A stretch of 50,972 nt of DNA from Gammaproteobacteria bacterium (GTDB lineage Bacteria; Pseudomonadota; Gammaproteobacteria; Steroidobacterales; GCA-2729495). Shown piece by piece: positions 17,015-27,523 of the stretch. Under the pieces are notes generated by a model. That model searched no databases and was not told the DNA's origin. It worked only from the letters and a program-made list of their open reading frames with translations. Position numbers and translations under genes: made by a program. The stretch spans positions 1-50,972 of the forward strand of contig QUBU01000021.1 of assembly GCA_014337915.1 (NCBI GenBank), given 5' to 3'. The stretch's first letter is position 1. Each line of letters opens with the position of its first letter.

Positions 17015-19411
17015 TCAGTCCATGCGGAAGCGGTAGCGGAAGCGCAGCCCGACCTCGCGCGGCCGCAGCACGTCCTGGTGGTAGCGCCGCAGGGCGAAGC
17101 CGCCGACATCGCGGATGTAGCTGCGGTCCTGGCGCACGCCGGTGACCGCGAACTTGTCGGTGAGGTTGTCGGCATACAGGGTGGCTTCCCAGGCCTCGTC
17201 ACCAAGGGACAGCGACGCATTGTGGACCGTGAAGCCGCCGATGTCCTCGCCATTGTTGCGCAGGCCCACCTTGGAATAGATGTCACTCTGCGCCGTGAGG
17301 CCGTAGTCGGCGGTGATGCGCCGGCCACTGGCGATGGCGGTCGTGTAGCGCAGGCCGAAGGCGCCCTTGTGCTCGGGCGTGCCGGCCAGGCGGTCGCCGT
17401 CCCTGCCATCGGCCACGCCATCGACCACGCCCGGGGCATCCTCGGTGAGCTCGGCGTCGGCCCAGGCGTAGCTGCCGCGGAGCGACCAGTGCTCGTCGAG
17501 CATGTATTCGGTGGACAGCTCGACACCGACGCTGCGGGCCTTGCCGCCATTGCCGGTGATCGGCAGCCCGCCGATGGCCGAGGTGCTGGCGATCTGGATG
17601 TCCTGCCAGTCGATCCAGAACAGCGCGCCGTTGACGATCAGCCGCCGGTCCAGCCAGGCGCTGTGCGCGCCGAGCTCGTAGTTGCGCGTGGTGTCCGGCT
17701 TGATCAGCACCTCGTCCGGCGCCAGGCAGAAAGTCTGGCCGGGAGGTACCGGGTCCGGGCAGGGCGGGCCGGAATTCACACCGCCGATGCGGTAACCCTC
17801 GCTGTAGGTTGCATAGGCCGTGAGGTCGGCGCTCAGGTCCACGGAGGTGTTGAGCTTGAAGATGAAGTCGCTGTCACTGACCTTGTTCGGGTCGCAGGAG
17901 AAGGCATAGCCGCTGGAAAGTCCATTCACCAGCGGGAAGTCCGTGCAGATCTGCACCTTCTCCTCGTAGTCGAAGTAGCGGGCGCCCGCTGTCAGCTGCC
18001 AGGCGTCGGTGAAGTGGTAGCCGATCTCGCCGAAGATGGCCTTCTCTTCCAGGTCATCGTCGGTCAGCTGCACATACTCGCGGTTGTCCGGCCGGTCGAT
18101 GCCCGCGTACGCGGGATAGCCCGGGGTGAACTCCTCGCTCTTCGCGTCGGTGTCGAAGTTGTTGTAGAACAGCCCGGCGATCCAGTTCCAGCGGCTGTCG
18201 TTGTCCGACACCAGGCGGATCTCCTGGTTGAAGCGGTTCTCGTCGGCCTGGTCCAGGGTGTAGGCAGAGAACGCCGGGAAGCCCTCGTAGCCATACTCGA
18301 AGTTGAGCAGCAGGTCGGTCTGGTCGCGCTGGCCATCCTCGTGGAACATCGAGTATCCCGTCGCCGAAGTCAGTTTCGCGTGCCCCAGCAGTGGCAGGTC
18401 GAGATCCGCCACGTTGACCTCCAGGCTGACGAGGTGGTTCTGCCGCTCGTTGGGTTCCAGGTAACGGTAGGCGGAGACATAGTTGCCGGTGCCGAAGGCG
18501 GCGACGTGGTTCATCTGCCGGCCGCCGATGTCGCTGTCCTGGTAGTAGTAGCCCAGCGTGGCGTCGATGTTCGCCGCCGGCGTCCACTGCAGCAGCGAGC
18601 GGGCGTACAGCGTGTGCTCGGAGTTGGCATCCTCCTTGCGGCTGAGATTTGCGGCCACATCCGCCGGGTTGCCGAGATCCGGCTGCGGATTGGAGACACC
18701 GGGCACCGTCACCAGGTAGTCATAGTCGATGAACCCGGGATCGCTGACGCTGCCCACCAGCACGCGCCAGGCCAGCTGCTCGCTCAGCGGCAGGTTCATC
18801 ACCACCTCGCCATCGAAACCCAGCCCATCGCTGTGGCCGAGGGCGTAGGCCTGGCCTTCGACATCGACGGTGAAGGCATCGGTCCGCGGCCGCTGCGGGA
18901 TGTAGCGCACCGCGCCACCCAGCGTGCTGGCGCCGTAGAGCGTGCCCTGGGGCCCGAGCAGCACCTCGACCCGGTCGAGGTCCTTGAGCTTCAGGTCCAG
19001 GTACAGTGGTATCTCGCCGATGTAGGTGCCGACGACATTGCCGCTGGTGTTATTCAGCAGTTCGGTGCCGTTCAGCGAATCGGTGTTCAGGCCGCGCACC
19101 GTCATGACGTTGCCGGCGCGCGGTCCCTGGTCGATGACGGTGAGCCCCGGCACCACGCGGCCGAGGTCGGCGAGATCGTTCAGCCGCTGTTCCTCGAGCT
19201 GCTGGCTGCCGATGGCGGCGATGTTGTAGGGGATTTCCTGGATGGAGGTCGCGCGCCGCGAGGCGGTGACGATGATCTCCGGAATGCCCGCGTCGGCTGC
19301 GGTGGCGCCGGGCGGCACCAGGCTCGCCGCGCCGAACGTCGCGGCGACGGCGGCAGTCAGCGGATGAATACGCAAGGCGGGCCGCAGTGGCCGCCGGCGG
19401 CAATGAACCAT
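17015..19411 (-). CDS. TonB-dependent outer-membrane receptor
   Basis: A 798-residue receptor with an N-terminal signal peptide ending about residue 39, a TonB-box-like PEIIVTASRR, a plug domain (IPYNIAAIGSQQL, MTVRGLNTDSLNG, VEVLLGPQGTLYGASTLGGAVRYI) and a long beta-barrel. It ends RFRMD rather than in the usual terminal Phe, with Phe at the fourth-last position. GGGGAG about 9 bases upstream supports ATG 19411. It probably imports an organic nutrient and forms an operon with the sulfotransferase. Confidence 0.93.
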   Translation of the reverse strand: MVHCRRRPLRPALRIHPLTAAVAATFGAASLVPPGATAADAGIPEIIVTASRRATSIQEIPYNIAAIGSQQLEEQRLNDLADLGRVVPGLTVIDQGPRAGNVMTVRGLNTDSLNGTELLNNTSGNVVGTYIGEIPLYLDLKLKDLDRVEVLLGPQGTLYGASTLGGAVRYIPQRPRTDAFTVDVEGQAYALGHSDGLGFDGEVVMNLPLSEQLAWRVLVGSVSDPGFIDYDYLVTVPGVSNPQPDLGNPADVAANLSRKEDANSEHTLYARSLLQWTPAANIDATLGYYYQDSDIGGRQMNHVAAFGTGNYVSAYRYLEPNERQNHLVSLEVNVADLDLPLLGHAKLTSATGYSMFHEDGQRDQTDLLLNFEYGYEGFPAFSAYTLDQADENRFNQEIRLVSDNDSRWNWIAGLFYNNFDTDAKSEEFTPGYPAYAGIDRPDNREYVQLTDDDLEEKAIFGEIGYHFTDAWQLTAGARYFDYEEKVQICTDFPLVNGLSSGYAFSCDPNKVSDSDFIFKLNTSVDLSADLTAYATYSEGYRIGGVNSGPPCPDPVPPGQTFCLAPDEVLIKPDTTRNYELGAHSAWLDRRLIVNGALFWIDWQDIQIASTSAIGGLPITGNGGKARSVGVELSTEYMLDEHWSLRGSYAWADAELTEDAPGVVDGVADGRDGDRLAGTPEHKGAFGLRYTTAIASGRRITADYGLTAQSDIYSKVGLRNNGEDIGGFTVHNASLSLGDEAWEATLYADNLTDKFAVTGVRQDRSYIRDVGGFALRRYHQDVLRPREVGLRFRYRFRMD

Positions 19412-19483
19412 TTACAACTCCCCGAGCCCCTATCCCTGGGGGGCAACGCTGGGACGACATAATCAGTCGCCCCTTCATGGGGA

Positions 19484-20662
19484 TCATAGGAACGGATTCA
19501 CATTTCCCGCGCTGTGGGATCCGGCAACGGGGGCCCGCGGCCAGCCCCACAGGGCCAGCACGATGCCGCCCATGCCCAGCAGCAGCACCGCCAGCCGCGC
19601 CAGGCTACCGAGCAACGGCAGGCCACCGACCAGGGCGAGCAGCAACAGCACCAGCAGCAGCGCGAGCAGGCGGCGCCCGGCGCTGGCCGGCTGGCCGGGC
19701 CGCAGCACTTCCAGGGCGCGATCGCCGAGGTACAACGCACCCACCACATAGGCGCCGATCAGCATGGCGAGATAGACCAGCACCAGGATCAGCGCCAGCG
19801 GCAGGCCCACCAGGGTGATGGCCAGCGCCACGGCCAGGAACGGCACGCCGGCCAGCACCGCCAGCCCGACCACCATGCCGAACCAGGGTCTTGCGCCCAG
19901 TGCCGCAGTCGTGCGGCGCGAAAAGCCGGCGAAGGCATAGGCGAGCAGCAGGCCGAGCGCCAGCAGGCCCGCGAACCAGAACCAGCCGGCACCGCGCGCG
20001 GCGCTGGCACCGCCCCAGTCATCCGCCGCGGCAGCAGTGCGATCCTCGTCGCGGCTGATGCCCTCCCCGACTTCCAGGTCTTCCGGCAGCTGGACCGGGC
20101 TCGTGGTCCGGTAGCGCAGCGCACCGCCGATGCGCGTGCCGGGCAGCACCGTCAGGCGCTCGGCGTAGACCCGCACGTCGCCATAGACGATGCCGCCGAT
20201 GGTGACGTCGCCGCCGGCCACGGTCAGGTAATGGCCGAACTCGCCCTCGGCATCGACGCTGCCACCGGCGATGGCCACGCCCCCGGCGATGCTCGACTCG
20301 GGCGTGATCCGCACCCGGCCACCGGCCAGGCGGGCATTGCCCTGCACCAGCGCATCCACCTCGACCTGCCCCGCGACCGCGTAGAGATCCTGGCCCACCG
20401 TGGCGCGCACCGCCACCTGGCCGCCGGCGAGGCTGGCATCGCCGGAAATGGAGGCGTTGCTCTCCACCGTGGCGCCGGCGAGCAGCGCATCGCCGCCGAC
20501 GGTCTGTTCCAGGCGCACGCTGCCGCCGGCCTGGAAGTAATCGTCCTCGATCGCGAGGCCGCCCAGGTCGCCGGCCGCCAGCGCCGGCGTGGAGCAGCCA
20601 CCCGCCAGGCAGAGCAGCGGCCCCAGCAGCCGGCGGCCGGTGATCAGGGCTGTGCTGCGCAT
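19484..20662 (-). CDS. Bactofilin-like polymer-forming domain fused to a membrane domain
   Basis: A 392-residue protein. After a signal peptide (cleavage near ALAA; the Cys in AGGC is a weak lipobox), residues about 40-200 consist of short regular repeats (GGDALLAGATVES, GDASLAGGQVAV, GNARLAGGRVRI), the right-handed beta-helix pattern of bactofilin/CcmA-type domains. Residues about 220-385 hold several membrane helices. I chose ATG 20662 because AAGGAG lies 6 bases upstream; ATG 20680 would overlap that ribosome site. It starts 26 bases after the frmA stop. Role probably in the envelope, unknown in detail. Confidence 0.75.
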   Translation of the reverse strand: MRSTALITGRRLLGPLLCLAGGCSTPALAAGDLGGLAIEDDYFQAGGSVRLEQTVGGDALLAGATVESNASISGDASLAGGQVAVRATVGQDLYAVAGQVEVDALVQGNARLAGGRVRITPESSIAGGVAIAGGSVDAEGEFGHYLTVAGGDVTIGGIVYGDVRVYAERLTVLPGTRIGGALRYRTTSPVQLPEDLEVGEGISRDEDRTAAAADDWGGASAARGAGWFWFAGLLALGLLLAYAFAGFSRRTTAALGARPWFGMVVGLAVLAGVPFLAVALAITLVGLPLALILVLVYLAMLIGAYVVGALYLGDRALEVLRPGQPASAGRRLLALLLVLLLLALVGGLPLLGSLARLAVLLLGMGGIVLALWGWPRAPVAGSHSAGNVNPFL

Positions 20663-20688
20663 CGACTGCTCCTTCGGCATGTCGCCAC

Positions 20689-21798
<1,110 letters not shown>

Positions 21799-21838
21799 CG
21801 GCTCGCTCCTGCTCCGTGAATCCCGGAGTATAGGCGAG

Positions 21839-21867
21839 CCGCGCCGGGCCGTGAGGGCCCGGCGCGG
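21839..21867 (-). terminator. Hairpin after rhlE
   Basis: A 12-bp perfect stem (CCGCGCCGGGCC / GGCCCGGCGCGG) with loop GTGAG lies 7 bases beyond the rhlE stop. It has no clear T-run, so it may be a weak terminator or an mRNA 3'-end stabiliser. Confidence 0.5.
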
Positions 21868-21874
21868 AGTCGGG

Positions 21875-23191
<1,317 letters not shown>

Positions 23192-23401
23192 TGAAAAGTT
23201 CCTGGAAAAATACGCAAGCCGCCCGGTCCGGGGCCGCGCAGGCGCGGTCCGGTGCGGTCACGAGCGGGAAATCAGTTACCGGAGTGCGTCAGGGAAATCG
23301 CGACGGACTGCGAGCCGGGGCGGCGCTGACCGCGCACGTGCCCGAACGGCGGGGCGCACTGTAACCGGGATCGGCCGCCACGTCCACCCCAGGGAGATAA
23401 G

Positions 23402-23513
23402 GAGATAGGGGGAGATAGGGGGACAGTTTACTCAACTCGGCTATGCACGCCCCGTACTCCGACAGCCTATAGAGCCGAGTTGAGTAAACTGTCCCCCTAT
23501 CTCCCCCTATCTC
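23402..23513. repeat. Perfect 41-bp inverted repeat (MITE/REPIN-like)
   Basis: The left arm 23402-23442 and right arm 23473-23513 are exact reverse complements over 41 bases, with a 30-base loop. The arms contain GGGGGAGATAGGGGGACAGT and TTTACTCAACTCGGCT. The outer end covers two bases of the aldehyde dehydrogenase stop codon. A further partial copy (GGGAGATAAGGAGATA) lies just left of it from 23392. It could fold into one very long hairpin and end transcription. The AAACTGTCCCC core resembles RAYT-associated repeats; no transposase is nearby. Confidence 0.85.
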
Positions 23514-24942
23514 AGATGCGGGCCGGGACGCCGCGCTGGGCGAGCAGTGCCTTCTTGCGGAAGAAGCGCAGCAGCCCGGCGTCGCCGTGGCGGGAGCCGC
23601 CGATGCCCGAGTAGCCGAAGGAGTTCTTCTCCGCCTCGTAGGTCTCGCGGGTCAGGCCGGCATCGTTGAGGCTCATGCCGCCAGCATTGATGCGCTCGGC
23701 CACGGCGCGCGCCTCCTCCAGCGTACCGGCGAATACCGCGCCCGAGAGCCCGTAGATGCTGTCGTTGGCGAGCGCCACGGCCTCGTCGACGTTGCGGAAC
23801 TTCATCACCGGCGTCACCGGGCCGAAGGTCTCCTCGGTCATCAGCGTCATGCCGTGGTCGACCCCGGTCACCACCGTGGCCGGCACGTAGCGGCCACCGC
23901 CCAGCGACAGGCTCTTGCCGCCGCAGCGAATGACGGCGCCCTTCGCCACCGCGTCATCGAGCTGCGCGTCGATGATGTCGGCCTGGCGGTCGAAGATCAT
24001 CGGGCCGACCTGGCCATCGTTGATGTCCGGGTAGTTGAGGCGGATGCGCTTCGATTTCTCCACCAGCAGCTCGACCAGGCGGTCGTGTATCGACTCATGC
24101 GCGTAGATGCGCTCCACCGCCAGGCAGGCCTGGCCGCTGGCGAGGCAGGAGGAACGCAGGATGCCATCGCTCGCCTGCTCGAGGTTGGCCGAGGCCAGCA
24201 CCACCACCGGATCCTTGCCACCGAGCTCGAGGAACGCAGGGATGAAATGACTGGCGGCGGCCACCGCCACCTTGCGGCCGGTGGCCACGCTGCCGGTGAA
24301 GCAGACCACGTCGACGTTGGCGACCAGCGCCGCACCGGTCTCGCGACCGCCGGCGATGATGTCGAACACCCGGGCCAGTTCCGGCACCGAGCGGATGATG
24401 GCGCGCAGCGGCGGGGCGAAGCGCGGTGTCACCTCGCTCGGCTTCACCAGCACCGCGCAGCCGGCCAGCAGCGCCGGCACCGAGTCGATCAGCGACAGCG
24501 CCATCGGGAAGTTCCACGGGCTGATCACCCCGACCAGCGGGTAAGGCACCAGCTGGTGGGCCACGCGCAGCGTCGGCATGATCTTCGAGTCGAACTCCAC
24601 CGTCGTGACGATGGCCGGCGCACGCTCACACCAGCGACGGATGTTGCGTGCCGCGGAGACGATCTCGCCCGCGGCCACCGACACGCGGCCGGTATCGATG
24701 CTCAGCGCCTGCACCAGCGGCTCGCGCTGCGCCTCGAGCGCGTCGGCGAAGCGGCGCATGACGGCAATGCGCGCCGCGAGGCCGGCCTCGCGCCAGGCCA
24801 TCTGCTCCTGGCGCAGCGCCTGGCAGCGCGCGGCGAGTTCGCTGTCCGTGGGCGGCGTGAATTCGTAGTCATCCTTGCCGCTGCGCGGATTGCGCACGGC
24901 GATGGCCGGTGAAACTGTGCTGACTGGCTGGCTGGCTTGCAT
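23512..24942 (-). CDS. Aldehyde dehydrogenase family protein
   Basis: A 476-residue NAD(P)-dependent aldehyde dehydrogenase. Catalytic residues are visible: Asn144 (SPWNFP), Lys167 (LVKPSE), Glu239 (LELGGKDP) and Cys273 (SGQACLAVERIY). ETFGPVTPV near residue 370 is the second cofactor motif. The stop codon is shared with a 41-bp inverted repeat, so the original C-terminus may have been replaced. It is the last gene of the minus-strand operon starting at 29683, 33 bases after the dehydratase-like gene. It may oxidise an aldehyde, such as a semialdehyde, from that pathway (inference). Confidence 0.9.
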   Translation of the reverse strand: MQASQPVSTVSPAIAVRNPRSGKDDYEFTPPTDSELAARCQALRQEQMAWREAGLAARIAVMRRFADALEAQREPLVQALSIDTGRVSVAAGEIVSAARNIRRWCERAPAIVTTVEFDSKIMPTLRVAHQLVPYPLVGVISPWNFPMALSLIDSVPALLAGCAVLVKPSEVTPRFAPPLRAIIRSVPELARVFDIIAGGRETGAALVANVDVVCFTGSVATGRKVAVAAASHFIPAFLELGGKDPVVVLASANLEQASDGILRSSCLASGQACLAVERIYAHESIHDRLVELLVEKSKRIRLNYPDINDGQVGPMIFDRQADIIDAQLDDAVAKGAVIRCGGKSLSLGGGRYVPATVVTGVDHGMTLMTEETFGPVTPVMKFRNVDEAVALANDSIYGLSGAVFAGTLEEARAVAERINAGGMSLNDAGLTRETYEAEKNSFGYSGIGGSRHGDAGLLRFFRKKALLAQRGVPARI

Positions 24943-24975
24943 GGCGTTCTGGCGACGGCTGTCGCTCCCTTGTTG

Positions 24976-26568
24976 CTAGTCGTGCGTGCCCGGCCCTTCG
25001 ACGGGCCGGAACACGCGGTTCAGGTATTGCCCGGGATCGTCCCCGGCGTCGGTCCCGGGCCCGGCAGCAGCGCCGGAGCCCGCATCCGCCTGCTCGCCCG
25101 GCTGCGGACCGATGCCGGCCAGGGCTTTGGCGAGGTCCTTCTTGAACTCGAGCTGCATGGCGCGGCCGATCTGGATGCGCTGCGCCTGCGGCGAGCCCGC
25201 ACCGTGCAACGATTCGGTCAGGTAGCCGACGGCGTTACGCCCCATGGTCATGTTCTCGATCAGCCGCAGGATGCGCATGCGGTCCTCGGCAGCAATGCCT
25301 GCGCGGCCCTGCAGGTACTTGCGCAGCAGCGCACCGATCTCCGGATGCCCGAGGTCGGCGGCCGCCGGCATGGTGACCACCAGCCCGCCCGCGAGGTCCT
25401 GGGCGAGCCGGCCGATCTCGTAGGGCAGCTTCGTCACATGGTGCTTGCAGACGTTGGCGAGCATGTCGTCGGCCTGGTAGACGCCCGAGGCCATGGCGGT
25501 GGCCTGGTAGCTGGCAGCGACACCGGTGCCATAGATGGTCTCGTTGAGGTGGGTCATCTCCACCAGCTTGTCGCGGATGTGGCTGGCCCGCTCCACGCCG
25601 TTGTAGTCGGCAATGGTGGCAGCGGCACCGATCAGCACGTCGCCGACGCCAGTCTTGCAGACATAGCTGCGGCGATGGTACCCGGTGAAGCGGTCGACCA
25701 GCACGGCGGCGAACTCGTGCTCGCCATCCATGAAGACGCGCTCCTGCGGAATAAATACGTCGTCGAAGACGATCATCGCCTCCTGGCCCGCGTAGTGCTG
25801 GTTGCCCGCATCGATGCCGCCGTCCATCGCGCGGTTGTCGCAGCTCTGCCGGCCGTAGACGTAGGTGATGCCCGGCGCGTCCACCGGGATGGCGCCGACG
25901 ATGGCGTAGTCGCGGTCCGCGGCCTCCAGCCGCATGGTCGGCATGACCAGCAGCCAGTGGGAATTCACGCAGCCGGTCTGGTGGGCCTTGGCACCACGGA
26001 TCCAGACGCCGCTGGCGTCCCGGCGCACCACGTGCACGAAGGCATCCGGGTCGGCCTGCTCGTGGGGTGCCTTGCCGCGGTCACCCTTGGCATCGGTCAT
26101 CGCGCCGCCGACCACGAGGTTGCGCCGCTGCACCATCGCCAGGAAATCCAGCAGCCGCCGGTGGTAGCCGGTGGCGTGACGCGCATCGATCTCGTGGGTG
26201 ACCGAGTGCAGCGCGTTGAAGGCATCCATGCCGACACAGCGCTGGAAGCAGGTACCGGTAAGCTGGCCGAGGCGCCGCTGCATCTTGTTCTGCATCACCA
26301 GGTCGCCGGGCGAGGTGGCGATGTGCAGGAAACGGTTGACGCGCGTGCCGGTGTAGGGCGAGAGCGCCGAGGCCAGCTCCGGGTTGCGCAGCGCGAGGTC
26401 GTAGGTTTCCGCCACGGCATTGATCGACGGGCGGATCACCGGGTGGTCCACTGGCTCGTCGATGAACTCGCCCTGGAGGAAGACGCGCAGCCCGCGCCCG
26501 CGCAGCGAGGCGATGTACTCCGCACCGCTGCGGATCGGCCGGGGTTCTGTGCCGTCCGGGGCGTTCAC
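24976..26568 (-). CDS. 4-hydroxybutyryl-CoA dehydratase / HpaB family flavoprotein
   Basis: A 530-residue member of the acyl-CoA-dehydrogenase-fold family that contains 4-hydroxyphenylacetate 3-hydroxylase and 4-hydroxybutyryl-CoA dehydratase. Dehydratase-like features: Cys107 and Cys111 (TCFQRC, same spacing as Clostridium Cys99/Cys103), His298 and Cys304 (HRRSYVCK), GAKAHQTG and HGAGSPQAQRI. HpaB hydroxylases lack these cluster ligands. The His-to-Cys spacing is one residue shorter than in the clostridial enzyme (His292/Cys299), so an intact 4Fe-4S site is not certain. GTG 26568 overlaps the preceding stop (GTGA). The last about 50 residues are Gly/Ala/Asp-rich and extra. Confidence 0.8.
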   Translation of the reverse strand: MNAPDGTEPRPIRSGAEYIASLRGRGLRVFLQGEFIDEPVDHPVIRPSINAVAETYDLALRNPELASALSPYTGTRVNRFLHIATSPGDLVMQNKMQRRLGQLTGTCFQRCVGMDAFNALHSVTHEIDARHATGYHRRLLDFLAMVQRRNLVVGGAMTDAKGDRGKAPHEQADPDAFVHVVRRDASGVWIRGAKAHQTGCVNSHWLLVMPTMRLEAADRDYAIVGAIPVDAPGITYVYGRQSCDNRAMDGGIDAGNQHYAGQEAMIVFDDVFIPQERVFMDGEHEFAAVLVDRFTGYHRRSYVCKTGVGDVLIGAAATIADYNGVERASHIRDKLVEMTHLNETIYGTGVAASYQATAMASGVYQADDMLANVCKHHVTKLPYEIGRLAQDLAGGLVVTMPAAADLGHPEIGALLRKYLQGRAGIAAEDRMRILRLIENMTMGRNAVGYLTESLHGAGSPQAQRIQIGRAMQLEFKKDLAKALAGIGPQPGEQADAGSGAAAGPGTDAGDDPGQYLNRVFRPVEGPGTHD

Positions 26569-27515
26569 AGGTCGGCCGCCACGCGAAAGCCGAAGAACGA
26601 ATAGCGCGCATCGACCGGGTCACGGCCGCGGAAGCTCGCACGCTGGCGGCTGGGCCGCGTAACCCAGCTGCCGCCGCGCACCGCGCGCCGTTCGCAGTCG
26701 CCCTGCGCCGCCTGCACCGGGCTGCCGTCGACCGGCGCCGGCGGATACGGCGCCTGGTAGCAATCCGCGGTCCATTCCCAGACGTTGCCGATCATGTCAT
26801 GCAGCCCGAAGGCATTGGGCAGGAAGCGGCCCACCGGTGCAGCCTGCGCGTAGCCATCGTCGCAGTCGAAGGGCTTCCAGCTGAAGCCGCTGGCTCGCTT
26901 GCCGCTCGCATCGTAGACGTTCGCGTAGACGCAGGCGCCGGTGTCGGCATCGGCACCCTGGTCCACCCAGTAATAGTCGGCGGTACCGCCGGCGCGGGCT
27001 GCATACTCCCACTCCGCCTCGCTCGGCAGGCGGTAATGCCGGCCGGTGCGCCGCGCCAGCCACTGTACGTAGGCCTGGGCATCGTTCCAGGTGACGCAGG
27101 CCACCGGTTCGTCGTCGAACGGCGCCCGGCCATAGCCGGGATTGGTCCAGTCCGCATCCGGCGGCGTGTGCCATTCCCCGCCCCGCCACACCTGGCAGCC
27201 GCCGGTCATGAGGTGGCCAGTGTCGCTGACGAAGGCAGCGAACTGCGCCTGGGTCACCTCGACCATACCGAGCGCGAAGGCCTTGCGGATACGCACCCGG
27301 TGCACCGGCCCCTCGGGGCGTCCCTCCTCGCCACCCGGCGCGCCCATCAGGAATTCCCCTGGCGGGATCACCACCAGCGCCGGGCACTGCGCGCAGTCCT
27401 GCAGCTGGCTGCCCGCCTTCGGAACGCTCGCGGCGCAACCGGCCAGCAGCAGGCCCAGCAGCAGCGGCAGGCCCAGCGCCAGCAACACAGTCCTTGCCTG
27501 CTGCAAGCGGTCCAT
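26565..27515 (-). CDS. Formylglycine-generating-enzyme-fold (SUMF1) lipoprotein
   Basis: A 316-residue protein with a lipoprotein signal (LLLAGC at about residues 22-27) and an FGE/SUMF1 C-type-lectin-like domain: IPPGEFLMGAP, PVACVTWNDAQAYVQWL, YRLPSEAEWEYAARAG, GNVWEWTADCY, RRAVRGGSW and FFGFRVA. Family members activate sulfatases or assist metalloenzymes; many have lost catalysis. No sulfatase is in the window. Being in an operon with a molybdenum hydroxylase subunit suggests a periplasmic accessory role, which is inference. The frame is open further upstream, but ATG 27515 begins the signal peptide. Its stop overlaps the next gene's GTG. Confidence 0.87.
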   Translation of the reverse strand: MDRLQQARTVLLALGLPLLLGLLLAGCAASVPKAGSQLQDCAQCPALVVIPPGEFLMGAPGGEEGRPEGPVHRVRIRKAFALGMVEVTQAQFAAFVSDTGHLMTGGCQVWRGGEWHTPPDADWTNPGYGRAPFDDEPVACVTWNDAQAYVQWLARRTGRHYRLPSEAEWEYAARAGGTADYYWVDQGADADTGACVYANVYDASGKRASGFSWKPFDCDDGYAQAAPVGRFLPNAFGLHDMIGNVWEWTADCYQAPYPPAPVDGSPVQAAQGDCERRAVRGGSWVTRPSRQRASFRGRDPVDARYSFFGFRVAADL

Positions 27516-27523
27516 GTGCGGGC

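Noticed and set aside
16034-19462. A very long open frame (about 1140 codons) on the plus strand, antisense to the TonB receptor and sulfotransferase
   Set aside because: It has low-complexity composition, no recognisable motif and mirrors well-supported genes. Long antisense frames are expected in GC-rich DNA.
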